The notes: generated from the sequence alone by a model not told the origin. DNA of 21,271 nt from Pseudoruminococcus_B sp937901805 (GCA_963560245.1 CAUWNS010000031.1:1-21271), one strand, 5' to 3'; positions 8,046-16,027 are shown, numbered from the stretch's first letter. Numbers and translations are program-made.

Positions 8046-8357
8046 TCAGCGGGAAAGGATACTATCTGCCAGTTCCTTCACCCATTGCTCTTTTTCTATT
8101 TCATAAATGCCTTTCATCGTCTCTTTTTTCGCTTTCAATTCCTCATCCAAACGCTGGATTTTCTTTTGCGCAGATGCACCTTCCGTATTTTCCAAATCAG
8201 TCAGATGGGTATCGCCATGCATCGTGATCTCTTTCATAATTTCCGCCTTCCGGGCGTCGATTTCTTTTAGAGCCTGCACCTTGCGTCTTTCAGCTTCTTT
8301 TAAACGCTCGTCCGCTGTATGATCGATTTCAACAATCCGATCAATCAGATTCTTCAT
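8046..8357 (-). CDS. V/A-type ATPase peripheral-stalk coiled-coil subunit (G/H type)
   Basis: This is a small 103-aa protein made almost entirely of charged heptad-like helix (for example RLKEAERRKVQALKEIDARK and KKIQRLDEELKAKKETMK). It has no signal peptide or membrane segment. In this operon position the partner of subunit E in the peripheral stalk is expected, and its composition fits that role. It is the first gene of the ATPase operon. ATG at 8357 is preceded by GGAGG at 9 bases, and the next gene starts 30 bp downstream. Such short coiled coils diverge fast, so family assignment depends mainly on context. It could be labelled subunit G or H depending on naming scheme. Confidence 0.75.
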   Translation of the reverse strand: MKNLIDRIVEIDHTADERLKEAERRKVQALKEIDARKAEIMKEITMHGDTHLTDLENTEGASAQKKIQRLDEELKAKKETMKGIYEIEKEQWVKELADSILSR

Positions 8358-8984
8358 CCAACATTTCCTCCTTCTTCAGCGATTACGGGAAGCCCTCCCG
8401 TTGTACTCTATTCCATTTTAAAAATTCAAGTTTGATTGTTATGATATACCTTTTACAGTCCGAATGCCATTGGTAAATTTCATAAAGAAAATATAAAAAT
8501 CCAATTCTTTTTTTTACCATATCAAATCGAAAAAGAAATTTTAATAGATACAAATTTCATTTTAAATAAAATTTTTCCATATTTTTTGGTCAATCTGTTT
8601 TTTTCAGAAAACCGGATAATTCCCGCTAAATATGCCAGTTTTTTACCAAATCCATCGATACCGATTATTTTGGATGGATGACTCATGGTTTTGCAATTGT
8701 TTTATTTCTTACTATCTTTACTCTCGTAATAGGAAATATGAATAATTTTTGAATTTTTCCAAATTCATTCATCAGTTTTTTCGATTTATCTTCAAAAAAT
8801 TATATTCAATCAAAATATTGTTCTATAATAGGATTTCCAATTCCTTTTTATTATATTTAACTATATTTTATTTCCAAAAATCGTTATTGTTTTCATTTTT
8901 ATATGAATTATTTTGATTGACTTTGACTGGATGTGGTGCTATTCTAAAAACATAGTAAAGAACAGGAAAGAAAGGAGGAAATTT
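8358..8984. other. AT-rich divergent intergenic region between the ATPase and fructose operons
   Basis: About 630 bp with no credible gene on either strand. It is strikingly rich in A/T with many T- and A-runs, unlike the coding DNA around it. It must hold the promoters of two divergent operons. The plus-strand promoter at 8917-8945 is clear. For the ATPase operon I see only a weak candidate on the minus strand: TTGACC at 8593-8588, 17 bp, then TTTATT at 8570-8565, which would give a leader of about 200 bases. A small hairpin (6-bp stem ACGGGA/TCCCGT, 8385-8401) lies in that leader upstream of the ribosome-binding site. I found no recognisable riboswitch or RNA gene. Confidence 0.6.
8917..8945 (+). 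promoter_or_regulatory. Promoter of the fructose PTS operon
   Basis: TTGACT at 8917-8922, a 17-bp spacer, then TATTCT at 8940-8945 make a good sigma-A promoter, putting the start of transcription near 8952. The -35 region contains TTGACT twice in tandem (8917-8928). The DeoR-type regulator encoded directly downstream would be expected to bind around here, but I cannot identify its operator. The ribosome-binding site AAAGGAGG of the regulator gene follows at 8971-8978. Confidence 0.7.
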
Positions 8985-9746
8985 ATGCTGACAGAAGAAC
9001 GGTTTACCGAAATTCTCCGTCTAATTGAACGCCAACGGGCCGTTACTGTTACTGAACTGACGCAATTGCTTGGAGCGTCCGAATCAACCATTCGCCGGGA
9101 TTTGAACGTACTGCACGGACGAGGGCTGATTCACAAGGTACATGGCGGCGCCACTGCCCTGCAAAGTGTAAAGGATATCTATAATACTGAGGAAGATACT
9201 GTATCCGAAAAACGGGCGCAAAATAGGCATGAAAAACTCCGGATTGCCCAGTATGCCGCTTCCCTTATCCAGACTGGAGACTTTATCTATCTCGATGCCG
9301 GAACCTCAACCGATGCACTGATTGACTATCTGCCGGACAGAAGGGCTATTTTTGTCACCAATGCACTTTCCCATGCGCAAAAATTGGTCCAGCGGGGATT
9401 TACCACTTATATCCTTGGAGGCGAGTTTAAACTGGTTACAGAGGCTATTGTCGGATCGGAAGCCCTTTCCAGTCTGCAAAAATATAACTTTACCAAAGGC
9501 TTTTTTGGAACCAATGGAATCAGCCCTGCTTCTGGATTCAGCACACCGGATATCAATGAAGCCATGGTCAAGACGAAGGCCATGTCCCGCTGTCGCGAAT
9601 GCTTTATTCTATCCGACTCTTCAAAGTTTAATAAGGTATCTTCCATCACGTTTGAAGAATTTGGGCATGCCACGGTGATTACCACGCTCTTGAATGATTC
9701 AAACTATAGAAACTGCAAAAACATTGTGGAGGTGGATAGGATTTGA
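8985..9746 (+). CDS. fruR: DeoR-family transcriptional regulator of the fructose operon
   Basis: This is a DNA-binding repressor of the DeoR family, and by context it senses a fructose phosphate and controls this operon. The product is 253 aa, the family norm. The N-terminal winged helix-turn-helix carries the DeoR signature: LLGASESTIRRDLNVLHGRG (about residues 34-53) followed by KVHGGA. The C-terminal sugar-phosphate-binding domain shows DAGTSTDALIDYL, FVTNALSHA, YILGGEF and FFGTNGI. The frame stays open upstream to 8913, but that part overlaps the promoter. ATG 8985 has AAAGGAGGAAATTT before it and gives the usual family start MLTEERF. The stop codon overlaps the start of fruK, so the two are translated together. 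The ligand is inferred from neighbours. Confidence 0.92.
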   Translation: MLTEERFTEILRLIERQRAVTVTELTQLLGASESTIRRDLNVLHGRGLIHKVHGGATALQSVKDIYNTEEDTVSEKRAQNRHEKLRIAQYAASLIQTGDFIYLDAGTSTDALIDYLPDRRAIFVTNALSHAQKLVQRGFTTYILGGEFKLVTEAIVGSEALSSLQKYNFTKGFFGTNGISPASGFSTPDINEAMVKTKAMSRCRECFILSDSSKFNKVSSITFEEFGHATVITTLLNDSNYRNCKNIVEVDRI

Positions 9747-10645
9747 TTTATACAGTAACCTTTAACCCATCCCTGGACTATGTAATTCGGATGGATTCCC
9801 TCCGGCTGGGAGAAGTAAACCGCGCCACTGGAGAAACTATTTATCCCGGCGGAAAAGGAATCAATGTATCCATTGTGCTGAAAAATCTCGGATTTGATAA
9901 CGTCGCCCTTGGTTTTATTGCCGGTTTTACCGGAGACGAAGTAGAACGTCAGGTAAAATCCTTCGGATGTAAAACAGATTTCATCCGTATAGAAAAGGGA
10001 ATCACCCGGATAAATGTCAAAATCCAGTCTTCGGAAGAAAGTGAGATCAACGGACAGGGCCCGGCAATCTCCCAGGAAAATCTGGACGTCCTGCTTCAAA
10101 AGCTGGATCTGCTAAAGGATGGGGATGTTCTGGTTTTGGCCGGAAGTATCCCGAATACCCTGCCAAGCGACACCTATGAAAAAATTATGGCGCGCCTGGT
10201 TTCCAAACAAATCCGCATTGTGGTGGATACCACACGCGACCTAATGCTGGAAGTGCTCAAATACCGCCCCTTCCTCATCAAGCCGAATAACCATGAGCTC
10301 GGCGAGATGTTTGGCATCACCCTGCATTCCGATGCGGAAATTATCGCCTATGCGGGAAAACTGCAAAAAATGGGCGCCAGAAATGTTCTCGTCTCCATGG
10401 CGGGCCGGGGGGCCATTTTCCTTGCTGACGACGGCACAGTGTCTCAAAGCCTTCCTCCGGAGGGAAAACTGGTCAATTCTGTCGGAGCAGGGGATTCCAT
10501 GGTTGCCGGATTCCTTGCCGGATACCTGGAAACAGGAGATTATGCCCATGCCTTGAAAATGGGACTGTGTACCGGAAGCGCCAGTGCTTTTTCCCAATGG
10601 CTCGCCACGCGGGAACAGGTAGAACAGCTGATGAAAACGCTGTAA
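9743..10645 (+). CDS. fruK: 1-phosphofructokinase
   Basis: FruK phosphorylates fructose-1-phosphate, the product of the neighbouring PTS transporter, to fructose-1,6-bisphosphate for glycolysis. The 300-aa product is a PfkB/ribokinase-type kinase. It begins MIYTVTFNPSLDYVIRM. It has the first signature PGGKGINVSIVLKNLG (about residues 35-50) and the catalytic signature NSVGAGDSMVAGFLAG near residue 250, with the catalytic Asp in GAGDS. The start is TTG at 9743, which overlaps the TGA stop of fruR (TTGA). GGAGG lies 10 bases upstream and no ATG fits better. This overlap implies translational coupling. It is followed after 23 bp by fruA. The fruR-fruK-fruA order is the standard fructose operon of Firmicutes. 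LacC/tagatose-6-phosphate kinase is a relative but does not fit the context. Confidence 0.95.
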   Translation: MIYTVTFNPSLDYVIRMDSLRLGEVNRATGETIYPGGKGINVSIVLKNLGFDNVALGFIAGFTGDEVERQVKSFGCKTDFIRIEKGITRINVKIQSSEESEINGQGPAISQENLDVLLQKLDLLKDGDVLVLAGSIPNTLPSDTYEKIMARLVSKQIRIVVDTTRDLMLEVLKYRPFLIKPNNHELGEMFGITLHSDAEIIAYAGKLQKMGARNVLVSMAGRGAIFLADDGTVSQSLPPEGKLVNSVGAGDSMVAGFLAGYLETGDYAHALKMGLCTGSASAFSQWLATREQVEQLMKTL

Positions 10646-10668
10646 AGCAAAACTGAGGAGGAACATCC

Positions 10669-12609
10669 ATGCGTATTACTGATTTGCTGCCAAAGAAGGC
10701 CATCGACCTGCATGTCACAGCATCCGGAAAGACCGATGCGATTGACAAAATTGTGAACCTGATGATGAAAACCGGCTGTATTCAGGACAAAGAAATTTAC
10801 CAAAAGGCTGTTATTGCCCGTGAAGCGGAGGGTTCAACGGGAATAGGAGAGGGCGTCGCCATTCCGCACGCAAAGACCAGTGCTGTTGACAAACCCGCTC
10901 TCGCCGCAATGGTTGTGCCGGACGGTGTGGACTATGACGCTTTGGACGGACAGCCGACCAGCCTCTTTTTCCTGATTGCCGCCCCAAACACAGAGGACAA
11001 CGTCCATCTGGACGTTCTGGGAAAACTTTCCGTACTGCTGATGGACGACAACTTCCGTGCCGATCTGCTGCATGCCAAAACGCCGGAAGAATTCATTTCT
11101 GTGATTGATAAAGCAGAAAATGCCAAAGACGAAGAAGAAGCTGCCGAACAGCAGGCGTTACAGCAAACCGCCAATCAGCCGCAGAGTTATTACCGCGTCC
11201 TAGGCGTTACCGCCTGCCCGACCGGTATCGCACATACCTATATGGCCGCAGAAGCTCTGGAAAACACCGCTAAGGAAATGGGCATTTCCATCAAAGTAGA
11301 AACTGACGGTTCCGGCGGTGTCAAAAACAAACTCACCGCAGAGGAAATTAAGCAGGCAGAATGTATCATTGTTGCTGCTGATAAAAATGTTGAGATGGCC
11401 CGCTTTGATGGGAAGCGTGTGATCCAGACCAAGGTGGCAAACGGAATTAACAAGGCAAAAGAACTGCTTACAGAGGCCGCCAGCGGCACCGCCCCTGTTT
11501 ACCATGCCGACCGAAAGGCCGCTGCCCAAACGGATTTTTCCGGAGAAAAGGAGGGCGTCTGGCATACGGTATACAAACACCTGATGAACGGCGTCTCCAA
11601 CATGCTGCCCTTTGTCATTGGCGGCGGTATTTTAATTGCCCTGGCCTTTTTATTCGATACCATTCTGGCCCCGGGCGCAGATCCTGCCAACTTTGGCAAA
11701 AACTCCGCTCCCGCTTATTTCCTAAAAACCGTGGGGGACGCCGCTTTCAGCTTTATGCTCCCTATCCTCTCCGGATTTATCGCCATGAGTATCGGCGACA
11801 GGCCCGCCCTGATGGTTGGTTTTGTCGGAGGCTATCTTGCCAATGCCGGCGATTCCAAATCCGGGTTCCTGGGCGCACTGATTGCAGGTTTTGTCGCCGG
11901 ATACCTGGTAGTCGGCCTGCGCAAGCTCTTCGACAGGCTTCCCAAATCCCTGGAAGGGATTAAACCGATCCTGCTTTATCCGGTCATCGGGCTTTTACTC
12001 ATCGGCGCCATTGTCCTGTATATCATCAATCCGCCGGTTTCCATGCTCAATACGGCAATAAACAATGGGCTTGCCCATCTGGGTACCGGCAGCGGATTGG
12101 TTTTGGGCGCGATTGTCGGCGGAATGATGTCCATCGACATGGGCGGACCGTTCAACAAAGCCGCCTATGTATTCGGCACCGCTTCTTTGGTCAGCGCCTC
12201 CGGCGCAGCGGTTTCTTCCCCCGTTATGGCGGCAGTTATGGCCGGCGGTATGATCCCCCCGCTCGCAATCGCCCTGTGCACCACCTTCTTTAAAAACCGC
12301 TTTACCAAAAAAGAGCGCCAGTCCGGTCTGACAAACTATATCATGGGCTTGTCCTTTATTACGGAAGGCGTCATCCCGTTTGCAGCGGCAGATCCGCTGC
12401 GCGTCATTCCTTCCTGCGTCGCCGGTTCCGCTGTAGCAGGCGCACTCTCTATGCTCTTTGGCTGTGCGCTCCCCGCGCCACATGGCGGTATCTTTGTCAT
12501 CCCGGTCGTGGAGAATTGGCCAATGTATCTGTTATCGATTTTAATCGGTTCTGTGGTCAGCATGTTCCTACTGGCACTGCTGAAAAAACCGATCCGGGAA
12601 GAAAAATAA
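10669..12609 (+). CDS. fruA: PTS fructose transporter, fused EIIA-EIIB-EIIC
   Basis: This protein takes up fructose and phosphorylates it to fructose-1-phosphate using phosphate passed from HPr. It is 646 aa with three domains in one chain. EIIA (about 1-150) has the phosphorylated His in GVAIPHAKT (H67). EIIB (about 175-272) has the active Cys in VTACPTGIAHTYMAAE (C183). EIIC (about 298-640) is a membrane domain with many hydrophobic segments, beginning NGVSNMLPFVIGGGILIALA. A charged Gln/Glu-rich linker joins EIIA and EIIB. Domain order and the TACPTGIAHT motif are specific to the fructose family. ATG 10669 follows AGGAGGAA. The gene sits 23 bp after fruK; ptsH follows after 70 bp with no terminator between. 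Confidence 0.96.
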   Translation: MRITDLLPKKAIDLHVTASGKTDAIDKIVNLMMKTGCIQDKEIYQKAVIAREAEGSTGIGEGVAIPHAKTSAVDKPALAAMVVPDGVDYDALDGQPTSLFFLIAAPNTEDNVHLDVLGKLSVLLMDDNFRADLLHAKTPEEFISVIDKAENAKDEEEAAEQQALQQTANQPQSYYRVLGVTACPTGIAHTYMAAEALENTAKEMGISIKVETDGSGGVKNKLTAEEIKQAECIIVAADKNVEMARFDGKRVIQTKVANGINKAKELLTEAASGTAPVYHADRKAAAQTDFSGEKEGVWHTVYKHLMNGVSNMLPFVIGGGILIALAFLFDTILAPGADPANFGKNSAPAYFLKTVGDAAFSFMLPILSGFIAMSIGDRPALMVGFVGGYLANAGDSKSGFLGALIAGFVAGYLVVGLRKLFDRLPKSLEGIKPILLYPVIGLLLIGAIVLYIINPPVSMLNTAINNGLAHLGTGSGLVLGAIVGGMMSIDMGGPFNKAAYVFGTASLVSASGAAVSSPVMAAVMAGGMIPPLAIALCTTFFKNRFTKKERQSGLTNYIMGLSFITEGVIPFAAADPLRVIPSCVAGSAVAGALSMLFGCALPAPHGGIFVIPVVENWPMYLLSILIGSVVSMFLLALLKKPIREEK

Positions 12610-12624
12610 AAAAAACAAAATCTC

Positions 12625-12653
12625 TTTTCAAATATGGAATTATTTTATATACT
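12625..12653 (+). promoter_or_regulatory. Possible internal promoter for ptsH-ptsI
   Basis: In the AT-rich gap between fruA and ptsH there is TTTTCA at 12625-12630, 17 bp, then TATACT at 12648-12653. The -10 is good and the -35 matches four of six positions. Transcription would start about 20 bases before the ptsH start codon. HPr and EI serve all PTS sugars, so independent expression would make sense. The evidence is base pattern only. Confidence 0.35.
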
Positions 12654-12679
12654 ATAAATAGAATCGGAGGAAATTCACC

Positions 12680-12937
12680 ATGAAAACATTTGATTATGTC
12701 ATCACAGATCCAGAGGGGATCCATGCACGTCCGGCGGGACTGCTGGTAAAAGAGGCCGCTGGGTTTAAAAGCACGATCACTCTGGAAAAGGGAGGCAAAA
12801 AAGCAGACGCGAAACGCATCTTTGCCGTAATGGGACTGACAGCCAAAAAGGGAGAAACCCTTCATGTAACTGTCGAAGGGGAAGATGAAGAAAACGCAGC
12901 ACAGAGCATGGAAGCTTTTTTCAAAAATAACCTGTAA
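12680..12937 (+). CDS. ptsH: HPr, phosphocarrier protein of the PTS, lacking regulatory Ser46
   Basis: HPr is the small cytoplasmic carrier that takes phosphate from enzyme I at His15 and passes it to EIIA domains. The 85-aa product has the normal length. The active site is DPEGIHARPAG with H15 and R17. In Firmicutes HPr also carries Ser46 in a stretch like LKSIMGVMSLG, which HPr kinase phosphorylates for catabolite repression. Here the aligned stretch is AKRIFAVMGLTAKKG, with Arg at position 46 (codon CGC, 12815-12817), flanked by the conserved I47, V50, M51 and L53. So PTS transport should work, but Ser46-based CcpA signalling should not occur through this copy. ATG 12680 follows GGAGG. A second HPr or Crh elsewhere in the genome is possible. 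Confidence 0.94.
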   Translation: MKTFDYVITDPEGIHARPAGLLVKEAAGFKSTITLEKGGKKADAKRIFAVMGLTAKKGETLHVTVEGEDEENAAQSMEAFFKNNL

Positions 12938-12943
12938 TTGCAT

Positions 12944-12977
12944 ATGTCAATCCGAGGATTTCTTTCCGGATTGACAT
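12944..12977 (+). promoter_or_regulatory. Stem-loop in the ptsH-ptsI gap
   Basis: TGTCAATCCG at 12945-12954 and its exact reverse complement at 12967-12976 form a 10-bp stem (11 with the flanking A-T pair) around a 12-base loop. It fills most of the 69-bp gap between ptsH and ptsI. It starts just after the ptsH stop and ends about 30 bases before ptsI. No T-run follows, so it is not a simple terminator. It may be an RNA processing or stability element setting the HPr to EI ratio, or a protein-binding palindrome. Confidence 0.5.
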
Positions 12978-13006
12978 GCCTGCACAGGACGGACTGGAGG
13001 AGTACC

Positions 13007-14671
13007 ATGATTGTTTTTACTGGTAAAGGGGTATTTGGCGGGATTGCTATTGGGAAAATTGCCGTATATGGAAAAAAAGAACAGACAGTCAAACGCCAGC
13101 GCGTACAGGACGCTCAAGCTGAAATTGCGCGGTTTGATCAGGCAAAAGCGCTGGCCTCCGACCAGTTGGGAACACTTTATCACAAGGCCCTGCACGAAGT
13201 TGGAGAGGCAAACGCCATGATCTTTCAGATCCATCAGATGATGCTCGAAGATCCAGATTACTGTGATTCTGTAACCAATATCATAACACAGCAAAATGTC
13301 AATGCAGAATTTGCCGTGGCAACGACTGCGGATAATTTTGCACAGATGTTTGCCGCCATGGACGACGCTTACATGAAAGAACGTGCGGCAGACGTTCGAG
13401 ATATCTCCGAACGCGTAATCTCCATTCTGGGAGGCGGGCAAAACCGGAGTTTTACTTCCAAGGATCCTGTGATTGTTATGGCAGAAGATCTGGCCCCCAG
13501 TGAGACTGTTCAGCTGGATAAAGACAAAGTCCTAGGATTTGTAACTGCAAAAGGTTCTACCAATTCCCATACCGCAATTCTTGCAAGAACGATGAACATC
13601 CCGGCTGTAATCAGCATCGGCGCCGAACTGAAACCGGAATATGACGGGATGATCGCCTGCGTCGATGGGTTTACCGGAACCGTATATCTGAATCCAAATG
13701 AACAGACCCTCTCCCAGATGAAGGAGAAACAGGAGCAGGATTTACAACAGCGTGCCCTCCTGCAGCAACTCAAGGGCCAGGAGAACGTGACCCTGGATGG
13801 ACAGAGCATCAAGCTTTTCTGCAATATTGGAAACCCCTCCGACGTCGGTGCGGTACTCAAAAACGATGCAGGTGGGATCGGGTTGTTCCGGAGCGAATTC
13901 CTCTATTTGGAAAACAGCGATTACCCGACCGAGGAAGAGCAGTTCCTTGCCTATAAGCAAGTTGCCGAAACCATGGCCGGTAAAGAAGTCGTCATCCGTA
14001 CACTGGATATCGGCGCAGACAAGCAGATCGATTATTTTGATATGCCGGCCGAGGAAAACCCCGCACTGGGATACCGGGCCATCCGTATCTGTCTGGATCG
14101 GACGGAAATTTTCAAAACCCAGCTGCGCGCCCTGCTGAGAGCTTCCGCCTATGGAAAAATTGCCATTATGTTCCCGATGATCACCAGCGTGGAAGAAGTG
14201 CAGGAAATCAAACGGATTGTATCCGAAGTCAAGGACGAGCTGGATTCCCAAAATATCCCATTTGACAACTCTATCCAACTGGGGATCATGATTGAGACCC
14301 CGGCAGCCGCTCTAATCAGCGATGAACTTGCAAAAGAAGTGGATTTCTTCAGCGTTGGCACCAACGATTTGACGCAGTATACCCTTGCAATCGACCGCCA
14401 GAACCAAAAGCTGGAACGGTTTTACAACCCCCACCATAAGGCGGTTCTCCGTCTAATCCAAATGGCGGCGGAAAACGCCCATAAAAATGGGATTTGGATT
14501 GGAATCTGCGGGGAACTGGGCGCGGATCTCTCCTTGACGGAAACCTTTCTGGCTATGGGAATCGACGAGCTCTCCGTTTCCGCCCCCTATATCCTGCCAC
14601 TGCGTAAAAAAATACGGGAGACAGACGTTTCCAAAAGAAAAGCCGAAATCCTTGCAGGATTGGTAAAATAA
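13007..14671 (+). CDS. ptsI: PTS enzyme I, phosphoenolpyruvate-protein phosphotransferase
   Basis: Enzyme I starts the PTS chain by taking phosphate from PEP and giving it to HPr. The product is 554 aa, slightly short of the usual 570-575. The HPr-binding N-terminal part includes IFQIHQMMLEDP. The phosphorylated His is H188 in KGSTNSHTAILAR. The PEP-binding barrel shows GLFRSEFLYL, NPALGYRAIR, GIMIETPAA, FSVGTNDLTQYTLAIDR and the active Cys in GICGELG. An in-frame extension to 12938 exists, but it would run through the intergenic hairpin. ATG 13007 has GGAGGAG upstream and gives a start typical of EI. It is the last gene of the fructose/PTS cluster, and its stop codon lies in the stem of the terminator that follows. 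Confidence 0.96.
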   Translation: MIVFTGKGVFGGIAIGKIAVYGKKEQTVKRQRVQDAQAEIARFDQAKALASDQLGTLYHKALHEVGEANAMIFQIHQMMLEDPDYCDSVTNIITQQNVNAEFAVATTADNFAQMFAAMDDAYMKERAADVRDISERVISILGGGQNRSFTSKDPVIVMAEDLAPSETVQLDKDKVLGFVTAKGSTNSHTAILARTMNIPAVISIGAELKPEYDGMIACVDGFTGTVYLNPNEQTLSQMKEKQEQDLQQRALLQQLKGQENVTLDGQSIKLFCNIGNPSDVGAVLKNDAGGIGLFRSEFLYLENSDYPTEEEQFLAYKQVAETMAGKEVVIRTLDIGADKQIDYFDMPAEENPALGYRAIRICLDRTEIFKTQLRALLRASAYGKIAIMFPMITSVEEVQEIKRIVSEVKDELDSQNIPFDNSIQLGIMIETPAAALISDELAKEVDFFSVGTNDLTQYTLAIDRQNQKLERFYNPHHKAVLRLIQMAAENAHKNGIWIGICGELGADLSLTETFLAMGIDELSVSAPYILPLRKKIRETDVSKRKAEILAGLVK

Positions 14672-14707
14672 AGAACAGCCCCCGTTTGGGGGCTGTTCTT
14701 TATTTTA
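14670..14707 (+). terminator. Bidirectional terminator shared by ptsI and the DEAD-box helicase gene
   Basis: A perfect 14-bp stem (AAAGAACAGCCCCC and its complement, 14670-14701) with a GTTT loop is followed by T-rich sequence in both directions. It therefore serves ptsI on the plus strand and the helicase gene on the minus strand. Both genes' TAA stop codons (14669-14671 and 14702-14700) fall inside the stem ends, so the two convergent genes are only 28 bp apart. Confidence 0.92.
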
Positions 14708-15836
14708 CCGGTGTGATTTTTCCCTGTTCGTCCACAGTCACCGGCGTGACGTCTGATTTTGTATACTTAATGATATCCCGCAGGCGGAAGCGCTCATCTT
14801 CCGAATAAAAAGTGTAGGCTGCGCCTTTCCGCTTTGCGCGCCCCGTCCGGCCAATCCGATGGGTATAGTACTCATTTTCCTGGGGCAAATCAAAATTGAA
14901 GACCGCCTCAATATTCTCCACATCGATCCCGCGCGCCGCAACATCAGTGACCACCAGGTAATCCACAGAACCCGATTTGAATTTCTGCATAACCTGATTT
15001 CGTGCCGACTGCATCATATCCCCGTGGATACACTCCGAGGGGAGGCCGTATTCATTGAGCTGGCGGCATAGACTTGCTGTCTGATACTTGGTATTGCAGA
15101 AAATCATTGCCTTTTTATACTCATAGTATCGAATGATATGGATTAAATCCGCAATTTTACGGCTGCCGCTGCTCATAATACTGTACTGGGTGATCTTCGG
15201 CTTATTGTCCTCCACCGGGAGAACGACGATTTCCTCCGGATCCCGCTGGTAAAGCCAGCTGATATCCATCACTTCGCGGGAGGTTGTCGCAGAGAACATG
15301 GAGAGTTTGCTCTGTTTCGGGCAGCGATCCAAAATCCATTTGACATCCTTATAAAATCCCATATCCAGCATTTTATCCGCTTCGTCTAGGACGATCTCCG
15401 AGACGCGGTTTATCTGGATATTGCGGTGCTTCATGTGGTCAATCATCCGCCCGGGAGTAGCCACTACAATCTGCGGGCCCTTTTTCAGCTGCTCCACCTG
15501 GGTTTTCATGGGCTGCCCGCCATAGACGACGCATACCCGTACGCCGGAACAAAACTGGCAGAGCTGGCGCAGCTCATCCCGAATTTGGATAGCAAGCTCC
15601 CTTGTCGGCGCCAGAATCAGACCCTGCACGGATTTTTCCTCCCGTTTCAGCCGCTCAATCATCGGGATGCCGAACGCGCAGGTCTTCCCCGTGCCGGTAG
15701 GCGCTTTGGCCATGATTTCCTTTCCCTCCAGCATGGGCGGAATCGCTTTCTGCTGAACTTCCGTCATTTCAGTAAAGCCCATTTTCTCTACTGCCTGTAT
15801 TATTTCATGAGAAAGAGGTAATTCGTTATATTTCAT
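14700..15836 (-). CDS. DEAD-box ATP-dependent RNA helicase, core only
   Basis: This protein unwinds RNA duplexes at the cost of ATP; bacterial relatives act in ribosome assembly, mRNA decay and cold adaptation. The 378-aa product holds the two RecA-like domains and almost nothing else. The Q-motif region is GFTEMTEVQQKAIPP (20-34). Motif I is APTGTGKT (45-52), then PTRELAIQ, ATPGRMIDH, DEAD (151-154) and SAT (182-184). RGIDVENI and HRIGRTGR lie in domain 2. There is no basic or RNA-binding C-terminal extension as in CshA or DbpA, so the target cannot be guessed and I give no gene name. ATG 15836 has only a weak ribosome-binding site (GGAG/AGGGAAG further upstream). The leader is long, about 185 bases. 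Confidence 0.93.
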   Translation of the reverse strand: MKYNELPLSHEIIQAVEKMGFTEMTEVQQKAIPPMLEGKEIMAKAPTGTGKTCAFGIPMIERLKREEKSVQGLILAPTRELAIQIRDELRQLCQFCSGVRVCVVYGGQPMKTQVEQLKKGPQIVVATPGRMIDHMKHRNIQINRVSEIVLDEADKMLDMGFYKDVKWILDRCPKQSKLSMFSATTSREVMDISWLYQRDPEEIVVLPVEDNKPKITQYSIMSSGSRKIADLIHIIRYYEYKKAMIFCNTKYQTASLCRQLNEYGLPSECIHGDMMQSARNQVMQKFKSGSVDYLVVTDVAARGIDVENIEAVFNFDLPQENEYYTHRIGRTGRAKRKGAAYTFYSEDERFRLRDIIKYTKSDVTPVTVDEQGKITPVK

Positions 15837-16027
15837 ATTCTCTATGTTCTTCCCTTCTCCGGACGCAAATCCGTCCCCAATTTCACATTCGCATGCGGCA
15901 AATTTTTCAAGCTCTAATGGAGTGATTTTTCCTGACTTTTTCTGATGAAATCTTCATTTGCAAACAGAATCCCCTGTTTTTCTATCAATAAAACCATAAA
16001 ATCCCATGAAAATCTTTTGCCGTGATG
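15837..16027 (-). other. Long untranslated leader of the DEAD-box helicase gene
   Basis: About 190 bp lie between the likely transcription start and the helicase start codon. The region is A/T-rich with no conserved gene. A short GC-rich hairpin (GGACG and CGTCC, 15861-15876) sits just before the ribosome-binding region. A long leader is common for cold-regulated helicase genes, but I recognise no known RNA motif here. Confidence 0.4.

Noticed and set aside
8885..8900. A possible cre (CcpA) site in front of the fructose promoter
   Set aside because: Only a weak partial match to the consensus, lacking the key TG at the left end.
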